From Desulfobacteraceae bacterium (GTDB taxonomy: Bacteria > Desulfobacterota > Desulfobacteria > Desulfobacterales > Desulfobacteraceae): DNA of 16,902 nucleotides. Below are positions 8,411 through 15,661 of the stretch, in pieces (the stretch's first letter is position 1; each line of letters begins with the position of its first letter). The DNA lies in contig JAAEMC010000837.1 of assembly GCA_024225895.1 (NCBI GenBank), positions 1 through 16,902 of the forward strand, written 5' to 3'. A program made the position numbers and the translations under genes. The notes below the pieces were generated by a model. It was not told where the DNA came from. It did not search any database and saw only the letters and a list, made by a program, of their open reading frames with translations.

Positions 8411-9996
8411 AAAAATGAGAGTGCTGCCTCCAGCATTGAATCCCTACCTTTATTTAAATCAGCCTTGTCCGGTAAGGCATCTACGTGGGGGGCGATTCCT
8501 AGCTGTTCAAAAAAATTACCGGCTGCAGAATAAACTCTCTGGGTAGACAGGGTCACCATCCATCCATTGGGGAGCGTTCTCGGAATTTCTGCGGAAAAGA
8601 TACCAAATGTTGTCTCTCCAATTACGGTTACATTATTAAGATCCTTCAGCAGCATGACCTGGAGCTCTCCAGCACTGACCGTGTTGCCGCTGGTCAGCAC
8701 AATGATGGGTTTTTCCAGAAAAGAAATGCCTTGGGGTTTAATATATTCTGTAATTGGATCATCGAATTTGTCATGGCCTTCTGACCGGACACGGTAAGAA
8801 TATGCTGCCTGCCGTTCAGATATCAACCGGCTGGTTAAATCCAGGACCAGATCCCCGGAACCCCCCATATTGAACCGCAGGTCAATAATTAATGCATCCA
8901 TTGTCGAAAAATCGGCCATTATCTGGTCAACGACATCCGGGAATATAGCCCTGTCTTTTTTATATCCGCACATAAGACTCAGTATGGAAAATGTATCCGG
9001 ATATGCCTCGGGTTCGGCATATCCATCATAGGTCAGGACATTCATATAGCCGATCCTGTTATCAATGGTACCAAACAAGATATTGCCCAGTTTATTATTT
9101 TCCATGGAAAATGAATCCAGGTAAGATACAATGTTCATGATGTATTGTTCCTGGTTTTGGATCATCCAATAAGAAGGGGACAAGTCCAGAGGTCTTGACG
9201 TGGCCTGTCTTTGGCCTTCAAAATCAAGCAGCATGGTATGCCCGTCATTGAGAAGAGATATCATTTCAACAAAAACCTGCCATAGTTCATCATCTGTCAT
9301 ATCTGGCGTGATCCTGGGCAAATATTCATTATAAACTTCTTTCCAGTCCAGATCAGGAACAAGATCAAACAGTGCATAGTATTCGTTAAAAGTGGCCCAG
9401 AAAACATCAAAATTTATTCCAGGATCAGGGGTGGGTGATGTGATTTTTGCATCGGGCAGTTTGTCGAGAACATCGGATATGCTCATCAGGTAATCAAGGG
9501 TTTCAACCTCACATCCCTGGTAATTAATCATATTGTCATGGATAATACCGTCACCCAGCAGAAAACAGCTTTGCTCAGTTACCTCAAACCAATTGTATTG
9601 ATCATCCTTTATTTCAATGACAAACCCGTTACCCCTTGTCCGCAAATATTTGGGACTATTGGTTTCAAATGAAGCCGTGACAGTCCTCGAACGGTCCATG
9701 GTTATTATACATTCTCCAATACCACTGCAGTCCCCGCCCCAACCCGCAAACATGAATCCTTCATCTGCTTTTGCCGTCAGTACCACCTGTTTGTCTTTGC
9801 TGAAAAAATCCCGGCACTCATCCGGGCAATAAATACCTCCGATATTGCTTGTCACCATCCCTGTGCCATTACCTTTTTGGGTAATGGTCAATTCATTTAA
9901 GATGCCATCGCCGCTGTCAAGGCAGCCGATTAGGAACTGGGAAAGGATCAGAAACACACCCAACAGATTTAACCCTGATAGTTTTATCATTATCAT
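8407..9996 (-). CDS. S41-family peptidase-like lipoprotein with N-terminal InlB-type beta repeat
   Basis: A 529-residue exported lipoprotein: the signal peptide ends in a lipobox LIGC with Cys25. The ATG at 9996 was chosen because AGGGGG (10009-10004) lies seven bases upstream; ATG 9990 is an alternative. Residues about 35-113 match the divergent InlB B-repeat common in Gram-negative surface proteins (LTITQKGNGTGMVTS, GFMFAGWGGDCSG, RTVTASFE). From about 196 there is an S41/TSPc fold: a helical N-domain (FDVFWATFNEYY, LLNDGHTML), NRIGYMNVLTYDGY, ALIIDLRFNMGG, the nucleophile motif SGNTVSAGE with Ser441, then GETTFG. S41 enzymes cut proteins near C-termini or degrade peptides. The lysine that commonly follows GxxTxG in CtpA-type members is absent (GETTFGIF), so the mechanism may be tricorn/IRBP-like or activity lost. 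It lies 174 bp downstream of the response regulator on the same strand, perhaps in one transcript. Confidence 0.9.
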   Translation of the reverse strand: MIMIKLSGLNLLGVFLILSQFLIGCLDSGDGILNELTITQKGNGTGMVTSNIGGIYCPDECRDFFSKDKQVVLTAKADEGFMFAGWGGDCSGIGECIITMDRSRTVTASFETNSPKYLRTRGNGFVIEIKDDQYNWFEVTEQSCFLLGDGIIHDNMINYQGCEVETLDYLMSISDVLDKLPDAKITSPTPDPGINFDVFWATFNEYYALFDLVPDLDWKEVYNEYLPRITPDMTDDELWQVFVEMISLLNDGHTMLLDFEGQRQATSRPLDLSPSYWMIQNQEQYIMNIVSYLDSFSMENNKLGNILFGTIDNRIGYMNVLTYDGYAEPEAYPDTFSILSLMCGYKKDRAIFPDVVDQIMADFSTMDALIIDLRFNMGGSGDLVLDLTSRLISERQAAYSYRVRSEGHDKFDDPITEYIKPQGISFLEKPIIVLTSGNTVSAGELQVMLLKDLNNVTVIGETTFGIFSAEIPRTLPNGWMVTLSTQRVYSAAGNFFEQLGIAPHVDALPDKADLNKGRDSMLEAALSFL

Positions 9997-10170
9997 TTTT
10001 GCACCCCCTGTTTATTCATAGTCGCAAATGTTTAGCTAATTTAAGCAGTCTTTCCTGGTGAAAACGACTATAGAGGGAAATGGATGCGATTTGCGATCAA
10101 AACCGGGCGAAGTGTCATATTTGGGGGGCGAACCAGATGATATTATGGTTAAGCTGCCGGGAGTATATGC

Positions 10171-10938
10171 CTATCGGTCGAGCCATTTTTTAAATAGTTT
10201 TACTTTTTTGCGGCTGACAATGACATCGTGTTTATGTGCCGGGCTTAAGGAAAGTTTCAGGCGGTTGTTGAACCATTTGTGGACCGATTGAATAGCAGAA
10301 AAGTGTACAACCATCTGACGGTTGATTCGGTGAAACTGTTTCGGATCAAGTGCCTTTTCCAACTCATCAAGGCTCTGGTCAAGGATATAGGTTTTCCCTT
10401 TGCAAGTTTTGAGACGAACCAGCTGGTCTTCAATAAAAAAATAAGCCAGGTCCAAACAGGATATGGAGTGAAATGCCTCCCCTGATTTCACCAGGAACCT
10501 GGATTTATATTCCTGTTTCATGGCAGCAAGATGATTCATCAGGGCATTGAGTTCGGGGCCAGGGTTCTTCATAGCGCCCTTTTGGGAAACTCGGTGATAT
10601 TTGCGGATGCTCTGCTCAAGCTCATTAGAATCAACAGGTTTGAGAAGATAGTCAATGCTGTTTACCTTGAATGCTTGAATGGCATACTGGTCATACGCTG
10701 TTACAAAAATCAGCGGGCATTCAGGCTCAATTGCATCAAATATTTCAAAGCAGATCCCGTCTGCAAGCTGGACGTCAACAAAGGCAAGATCAGGCGCGTC
10801 ATTTTCCTTGAACCAGCAGACAGCATCGTCAACACCCTCGAGGACGGCAAGGATTTTAGTGGATGGGTCCATTGCTGTAAGCAGTTTTTTCATCCGCTGG
10901 ACAGCAGCATATTCATCCTCTATGATAACGATATTCAT
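10171..10938 (-). CDS. LytTR-family response regulator
   Basis: A 255-residue DNA-binding response regulator. The N-terminal receiver has all key residues: Glu7/Asp8 acidic pair, phosphoacceptor Asp55 (FVDVQL), Thr80 (FVTAYD) and Lys100 (LLKPVD). Residues about 147-250 form a LytTR domain (RFLVKSGEAFHSI, YFFIEDQLVRL, FHRINRQMVVH), which in LytR/AlgR/AgrA proteins binds paired 9-bp direct repeats. The ATG overlaps the stop of the sensor kinase gene by four bases (ATGA), indicating translational coupling, with GGTGAG just upstream. The pair is thus a cognate two-component system. Likely targets by position are the S41 lipoprotein gene downstream and the divergent beta-helix gene; neither is shown. 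Confidence 0.96.
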   Translation of the reverse strand: MNIVIIEDEYAAVQRMKKLLTAMDPSTKILAVLEGVDDAVCWFKENDAPDLAFVDVQLADGICFEIFDAIEPECPLIFVTAYDQYAIQAFKVNSIDYLLKPVDSNELEQSIRKYHRVSQKGAMKNPGPELNALMNHLAAMKQEYKSRFLVKSGEAFHSISCLDLAYFFIEDQLVRLKTCKGKTYILDQSLDELEKALDPKQFHRINRQMVVHFSAIQSVHKWFNNRLKLSLSPAHKHDVIVSRKKVKLFKKWLDR

Positions 10939-12803
10939 GTGCTCACCAGATCCAGCCTGTTATGGGGCTTTGGCCCTGTGGTTAATAAAGGGATTTTTAC
11001 TGTGAAAAAATTTTTTGAGGGCATCACCAAAACATTTTTTTCAGTGAAAAACTTATATTGATTTTCTAAATTGTTCAACCCGATTTTGTGGGACTTTTCA
11101 AGAGACTTTTTTTTCTGAAGGTTATTTCTAACTGTTATATATGCCTCGTCTTCTATGAAGATATCTATGGTTAAAGGGCGGCTTTTTGAGATCACATTAT
11201 GTTTTAAGGCATTTTCAAGCAGCAGTTGAAGACTTAAAGGCGGTATGCTTTCTTTATATTTTTTTTGCGGGATATTGATATGCACTGAAAGTGTGGACTT
11301 AAACCGCATGGATACAAGCGTAATATAAGAATTGATGAAAGCCATTTCCCTGGCAACGGTGACCAGCCTTCTATCCCTGGTCTGGAGCAGATATCGGTAA
11401 ACTTTTGACAATTCCTGGATATACTCCACGGCAAGCTCCTGGTTCTCCTCTATCAATGTCATGAGTGTTCCCAGGGTATTGAATAGAAAATGAGGGTTCA
11501 TCTGGTTTTTCAATGCCTCAAGTCGGGCCTTAAGGTTAGCCTGCTTCAGCGATGCCAGTTCCTGCTTGTTTTCCGATAATTTCAGGGCAGCGGTCTTAGC
11601 CTGCTGAACCATGTGGCTGTAGTGATCTGCCAGGGCATAGCCGAATGAAACCATCAACCCAAGAATCCCCAAGCCATAATAGTATCCGCCAAACCCTATT
11701 ATGCCCAATTCATGAAGCACATCAACACAGGCAGTGGCAGCAAATATCATGATACCGGCCAACGCCATACGTGATGCCTTAACTGACAAGGCTGGTGATG
11801 ACTTTGAATTTATTATTGATATCAAAGCAAAGACAATGCTGACAGATGCAAACAGATCCCCCAAAAAAATCAACTGAGGAATAATATCGGCCAGAAACCA
11901 GATGCCGGCTGCAATGGCGACAAGAATCTGGACTTGCCATAACCTTCGCAGGATCCGTCCCAAACCGGAGACAAAAATTTGTTCTACAAAGGCCAAAATG
12001 CCAATTGGAATCAATAAGGAGGCAATAACTTCTATGGTGAACCACAACCGGTATCCAAAGCCAAAAGCCGCGAGCACAGGCATGAGATTCAAATAACTGA
12101 TACCCGAAGCCACCAGGAAACAACCAAATGAGAGAAAAGGGAAGTATTTTTGGTTGAACCGGATAAAAAACAGGACCAGCAACAGGATGCCGGTAAAAAG
12201 AAGTACTGCGCCCAGGCAGAATAGCGGCACTTGGAACCGCAAGGTATCCAGCGTATCTTTCTCAGCCAACGGGATAAGGTCTCGGATATCACCTGCATAA
12301 AGCAATTCCATTGGCCCCAGATCGTAGGGGTGGCTGTATGGAATCATAAGATACAGCTCAACCGGATCATTTTTTGCATCCTCTGTCCTGTTACGGGGAA
12401 TCGGGATGATATGCTTAAAAAAGATGCCGCGGATCTGGATCGGTTTCAATGACCCGGGCAAATGGATTTTTCCGGCTTCATAGATTTTTTTTTCTTCCAG
12501 ATAAACTTCAAGTCCGTCTATATACCCCTTAATATATATACCCGGCTGTTCCCAGGTTTTAGCAGGTATCCTGCACAGCAGCCACAAACTGTTATGATCC
12601 ATTATCCCTTGTCCCATAAATTGAGATAGGGGCTTCCAGTCGCCTTTTTCCGGGCTATGGATGTCAATCCCCAGGGCATATTCAATCTTGGTAAACTCAA
12701 TTTTTTGTGGAGCAAAGAAAGGTTCTGCCGCTGCTTCGAAATGGGTGTAGACCAATAAAAGAATGATAATGACAGCTTGGATTATCGATTTCATGGATTT
12801 CAC
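10935..12803 (-). CDS. LytS-type sensor histidine kinase with 7TM-DISM membrane module
   Basis: A 622-residue membrane sensor kinase. After a signal-like first segment (SIIQAVIIILLLVYTHF), residues about 35-165 form an extracytoplasmic all-beta domain like 7TMR-DISMED2 (NSLWLLCRIPAKTW, GLEVYLEEKKIYEAG, VELYLMIPY), a probable carbohydrate or ligand sensor. About seven hydrophobic helices follow (roughly 180-400), a short coiled coil, then the His_kinase domain (PF06580) with phosphoacceptor His438 in QMNPHFLFNTLG and a compact ATPase with N-box LLLENALKHNV (Asn531) and IGLNNLENQ. The GTG at 12803 was chosen because GAAGG (12816-12812) lies eight bases upstream. A TTG at 12818 and an ATG at 12794 are alternatives differing by a few residues. 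It is coupled to the LytTR regulator by a 4-bp overlap. TGTCAA at 12920-12925 is a TTGACA -35 box on this strand, but no good -10 follows at the right distance. Confidence 0.94.
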   Translation of the reverse strand: MKSMKSIIQAVIIILLLVYTHFEAAAEPFFAPQKIEFTKIEYALGIDIHSPEKGDWKPLSQFMGQGIMDHNSLWLLCRIPAKTWEQPGIYIKGYIDGLEVYLEEKKIYEAGKIHLPGSLKPIQIRGIFFKHIIPIPRNRTEDAKNDPVELYLMIPYSHPYDLGPMELLYAGDIRDLIPLAEKDTLDTLRFQVPLFCLGAVLLFTGILLLVLFFIRFNQKYFPFLSFGCFLVASGISYLNLMPVLAAFGFGYRLWFTIEVIASLLIPIGILAFVEQIFVSGLGRILRRLWQVQILVAIAAGIWFLADIIPQLIFLGDLFASVSIVFALISIINSKSSPALSVKASRMALAGIMIFAATACVDVLHELGIIGFGGYYYGLGILGLMVSFGYALADHYSHMVQQAKTAALKLSENKQELASLKQANLKARLEALKNQMNPHFLFNTLGTLMTLIEENQELAVEYIQELSKVYRYLLQTRDRRLVTVAREMAFINSYITLVSMRFKSTLSVHINIPQKKYKESIPPLSLQLLLENALKHNVISKSRPLTIDIFIEDEAYITVRNNLQKKKSLEKSHKIGLNNLENQYKFFTEKNVLVMPSKNFFTVKIPLLTTGPKPHNRLDLVST

Positions 12804-13349
12804 TGCAACTGCCTTCAAAAAAGAACCTGCAATAGATTCATGAGCGGTGTTTGATTGGCATTGGCCGAGCGTTCACTGTCCCTTAAAAAGATGAATCCAA
12901 AAGACCTTTGTTGGCCTTGTGTCAATTTTACTATGAAATTCATCCTGAAACGGTACCATACTCCTATCTTGCACTCAATGTATTATTGAAGTCCTGATGT
13001 GGTCAGGGATATGCCTTTTTTATTGTTATTGTGGCATGTTATGGAATTTGATGGTGGATTTGGGGAAGCAGGCCAAAGGTTGATTCATTCTGATTTCAGT
13101 TCAGTCAGCTCGAATACGGGCCAGGCCATATATTAATTTGAAATTATTTGGAATGCATTTTTATACCCCACGATTGTTCATCTATGTTGTGGAAGGGAAT
13201 GGGGTCATATTTCCATTGCCTGTATGAAATGTCCTCCAAGATTTTATATTGGTGCCCAATCCTTTCTAATCCCTTATATATGGCATGTTTGTCTCTGCTA
13301 TAGTGAAATTTTATTTCCAAAATAGTCAAGTTGGCATGAAGGGGTGTGT

Positions 13350-13390
13350 GAAAAAGCCTTCGCTTTTGAGCGATATGAGTTTGAAAAAGC
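13350..13390. repeat. Mutually exclusive AAAAGC/GCTTTT pairing blocks
   Basis: GAAAAAGC occurs twice (13350-13357 and 13383-13390) on either side of GCTTTT (13362-13367). The middle block can pair with either neighbour, with loops of 4 or 17 nt. It lies upstream of the apparent -10 at 13486, so it would be in a transcript only if another promoter lies further upstream. Function unknown; stems are AT-rich and short. Confidence 0.3.
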
Positions 13391-13441
13391 AAAATAGATA
13401 TTGATCAGATAAAAATAGTCTTTTTTAACCCATTGTAATAT

Positions 13442-13491
13442 AACGTTTTTTTGGATTAGCAAGTCGTTTGGCATCTTAATTGCGATATAAT
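13442..13491 (+). promoter_or_regulatory. Candidate LytTR-activated promoter of the beta-helix gene
   Basis: A perfect -10 box TATAAT sits at 13486-13491, but no recognisable -35 lies 16-18 bp upstream. That area instead holds AACGTTTTT (13442-13450) and GTCGTTTGG (13463-13471). Their GTT cores are 21 bp apart, the spacing known for LytTR sites (consensus of the type WMMGTTNRK). They match the consensus at 8 and 7 of 9 positions. A weak -35 with repeats placed just upstream fits activator-dependent promoters such as those of AgrA or ComE. Binding by the neighbouring regulator is inference. Confidence 0.4.
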
Positions 13492-13532
13492 ATATAGGGT
13501 TGATACAAATTTTTCAATTCATGGAGATTGTT

Positions 13533-15593
13533 ATGAAAGCTAATAAAACAAACAGATTGGAGAATAAAATCATGAAATGGTGCCGATTGGTTGTTATTAG
13601 TTTGACAGGTTTGTGGTTTATATCCGGGACAGCCGGTGCGGTTGATCTGGAATTGTATGATAATTTTCATACCCTGGGTGTGATTGTCACTCTTGAATCA
13701 GGCGAGGATCCTGATGAAAATGCAGCGGTCCAGGTCGAATACCGGGAAACAGGCGGGGCATGGAAAACATCATTTCCTTTAACCCGGACAGAGGATGTGC
13801 GGTTTGTCGGCACTCTGTTCTTTCTTGAGCCAGGCACGCTGTATGATGTCCGGGTGTCTTTTTCAGACCCGGGCGGGATTTTGGACGGCACCATACTTGA
13901 TGCGACCCGGTCCACACGTTCGGACATCGCAGTTCCCCAGACAAACGCAAGTCTTTACGTGGCCCCTGATGGCAGCGGAACAGAGTGCTCGCCGTCATCT
14001 CCCTGCGCACTTTTGCAAGGTGTTTCACAGGCCCAGCCAGGGGATGAAGTTGTCTTGACCAGTGGCGTATATTATGAAGGTGACATCGATATACCACGCT
14101 CCGGCAGTTTGAGTGCACCCATTGTTATCCGGGGGGACCAGACAGGGAGTGCCATCGTGGATGGATCAGATCCTGCAACCTTTTTGTGGTCTGATGCAGG
14201 CCAGGGGGTTTATCATACCACCGTGAATATCTCCGGAACCCATCTGGTCACAGCAGATGGCCGGCGCCTGTTTCCATATAATGACCTTTCAACCCTGGAA
14301 ACACTATCCCATGAAGTTCCCGGGTTTTATGCCGACGGATTTGATTTGTATGTCCATCTTGAGAACGGGGACGATCCCAATAACTATGACATCAGTGTAT
14401 CCCGTTTCAATCTGGCCTTTATGGTGGAAAAAGATTATATCTATTTTCAGAATATTCATTTCAGATATTTTGGGACGGGAAGCTGCTCCAAGGTGCTTTA
14501 TCTGAATAATGCCAATAACATCCTGGTTGAGAACTGCAAGTTTGAGGTAAATGATCTGGGTGTCGGGCTTAAAAGGGCGTCAAACCGCAATGTGATCCAG
14601 AATAATGAATTTTTTGATACTATTTTTGAATGGCCCTGGAGCCCGACAAAGACAATTTCCAAACTGGAATCCGGGGCCATAAGATTTTATGATCCCACAA
14701 ACGGCCGGGGTAATATCATTCGGAATAATACGTTTCACGATTATTTTGACGGTTTTGGTGTGGCACCCATGAGCACCACGGTGGTGACCAACGAGACCGA
14801 CGTATACGGCAATCTGGCTTACAATATCGGGGATGACGGGGTTGAGGTTGACGGGAGAGCCTCCAATGTAAGGCTCTGGGATAATGTATTCCATGATGTC
14901 CTAATGGGTATTTCCCTGGCCCCGGTATATGACGGGCCGGTCTATGTCATCCGCAACCTGATTTATCGGACCGGGGCCGCCAACAGTGATTATTCAGGCA
15001 GTCCTTTCAAGTTTAACAGCGGATATGCCAAATCCGGAACCATGTATCTGTTCCATAACACCTGCAGCGCAGAGCTTCCGGGCAATAACGGGATTTATAT
15101 CAAAGCGCCCGGTACCTGGGAGAATATCGTATCCAGGAACAATATTTTTGCCGGGACCAGCTATGCTATAAACAATTACAATACGAGCCAGCCGGTTGAT
15201 CTTGATTATGATGCTCTTTTTACCAGTTATCCTAATGAGTTTGTTTACTGGGGAGGAGGCAGCAGCAGCCACATGAGGGATCTTGCCACCTTTCAAAACG
15301 AGACCTTGCAGGAATTGAACGGGTTGAATGAAAATCCTGAATTTATTGATTCATCTGCTGCAAATTATCAGTTGTCTTCATCCAGCCTCCTGATTAATGC
15401 CGGTGTGGTATTGCCTGGAATCAATGACGGATATTCAGGCCTGAAACCAGATATAGGTGCGTTTGAGACGAATGAAGACTGCGCAACAGATTTGGACCAA
15501 GATCAGGATGTGGACGGCAAGGATCTGGCATTGTTTGCAATTAACCCGGATTTGGATTGTATAACTGCCTTTGTACAAGTGTTTGGACAATAA
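13533..15593 (+). CDS. Secreted right-handed parallel beta-helix protein with dockerin-like C-terminus
   Basis: A 686-residue exported protein. The ATG at 13533 was chosen because GGAG (13523-13526) lies six bases upstream; the frame is open to a TTG at 13500 and an ATG at 13521, and an ATG at 13572 would start right at the hydrophobic signal segment (WCRLVVISLTGLWFISGTAGA). Residues about 35-125 look like a fibronectin-type module. At 141 begins the usual entry of beta-helix proteins (LYVAPDGSG, PGDEVVLTSGVYYEG), followed by many Asn-rich turns (NNILVENCKF, NRNVIQNNEFF, GNIIRNNTFHDY, NVRLWDNVFHDV) typical of pectate-lyase-like or polysaccharide-binding folds. It closes with PDIGAFE at about 640. 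The last 36 residues (DLDQDQDVDGKDLALFA) form one EF-type calcium loop like half a dockerin. Substrate unknown; probably acts on or binds polysaccharide outside the cell. Divergent from the LytS/LytTR operon. Confidence 0.88.
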   Translation: MKANKTNRLENKIMKWCRLVVISLTGLWFISGTAGAVDLELYDNFHTLGVIVTLESGEDPDENAAVQVEYRETGGAWKTSFPLTRTEDVRFVGTLFFLEPGTLYDVRVSFSDPGGILDGTILDATRSTRSDIAVPQTNASLYVAPDGSGTECSPSSPCALLQGVSQAQPGDEVVLTSGVYYEGDIDIPRSGSLSAPIVIRGDQTGSAIVDGSDPATFLWSDAGQGVYHTTVNISGTHLVTADGRRLFPYNDLSTLETLSHEVPGFYADGFDLYVHLENGDDPNNYDISVSRFNLAFMVEKDYIYFQNIHFRYFGTGSCSKVLYLNNANNILVENCKFEVNDLGVGLKRASNRNVIQNNEFFDTIFEWPWSPTKTISKLESGAIRFYDPTNGRGNIIRNNTFHDYFDGFGVAPMSTTVVTNETDVYGNLAYNIGDDGVEVDGRASNVRLWDNVFHDVLMGISLAPVYDGPVYVIRNLIYRTGAANSDYSGSPFKFNSGYAKSGTMYLFHNTCSAELPGNNGIYIKAPGTWENIVSRNNIFAGTSYAINNYNTSQPVDLDYDALFTSYPNEFVYWGGGSSSHMRDLATFQNETLQELNGLNENPEFIDSSAANYQLSSSSLLINAGVVLPGINDGYSGLKPDIGAFETNEDCATDLDQDQDVDGKDLALFAINPDLDCITAFVQVFGQ

Positions 15594-15661
15594 AGCTGAT
15601 AAATAATTTGGCCGGAATGAAAAATTTCGCGGATTTGGTACCCCTTTTTGAATACTTCCAA

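Larger units (their letters stand above)
12804..13532. other. Divergent intergenic region between sensor kinase and beta-helix genes
   Basis: About 730 bp without a supported gene. It contains a consensus -35 (TTGACA, - strand, 12925-12920) that could serve the sensor kinase, a strong -10 (TATAAT, + strand, 13486-13491) for the beta-helix gene, two sets of LytTR-like repeats (13076-13104 and 13442-13471), and a set of mutually pairing AAAAGC/GCTTTT blocks at 13350-13390. An 82-codon open frame on the - strand (13392-13144) starts with TTG, has no ribosome-binding site and resembles nothing I know. Confidence 0.6.

Noticed and set aside
10022..10096. Inverted repeat TCGCAAAT / ATTTGCGA upstream of the S41 lipoprotein gene
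   Set aside because: Only 8 bp with a 59-nt gap and no link to a promoter or to LytTR-type sites, which I looked for here and did not find.
10531..11061. 176-codon open frame on the + strand
   Set aside because: Antisense to the receiver domain and the kinase/regulator overlap, both of which are well supported on the - strand.
12890..12925. Sigma-70 promoter for the sensor kinase operon starting at TTGACA (12925-12920, - strand)
   Set aside because: The -35 is perfect but the best -10 at 17-19 bp has only about three matches, so it is mentioned but not called as a feature.
13144..13392. 82-codon open frame on the - strand in the divergent intergenic region
   Set aside because: It begins with TTG without a ribosome-binding site, matches no family I recognise, and lies in AT-rich DNA where chance frames are expected. 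Left as part of the intergenic entry.
13687..14118. 143-codon open frame on the - strand
   Set aside because: Antisense to the fibronectin-like and early beta-helix part of the secreted protein; no family resemblance and low-complexity composition.
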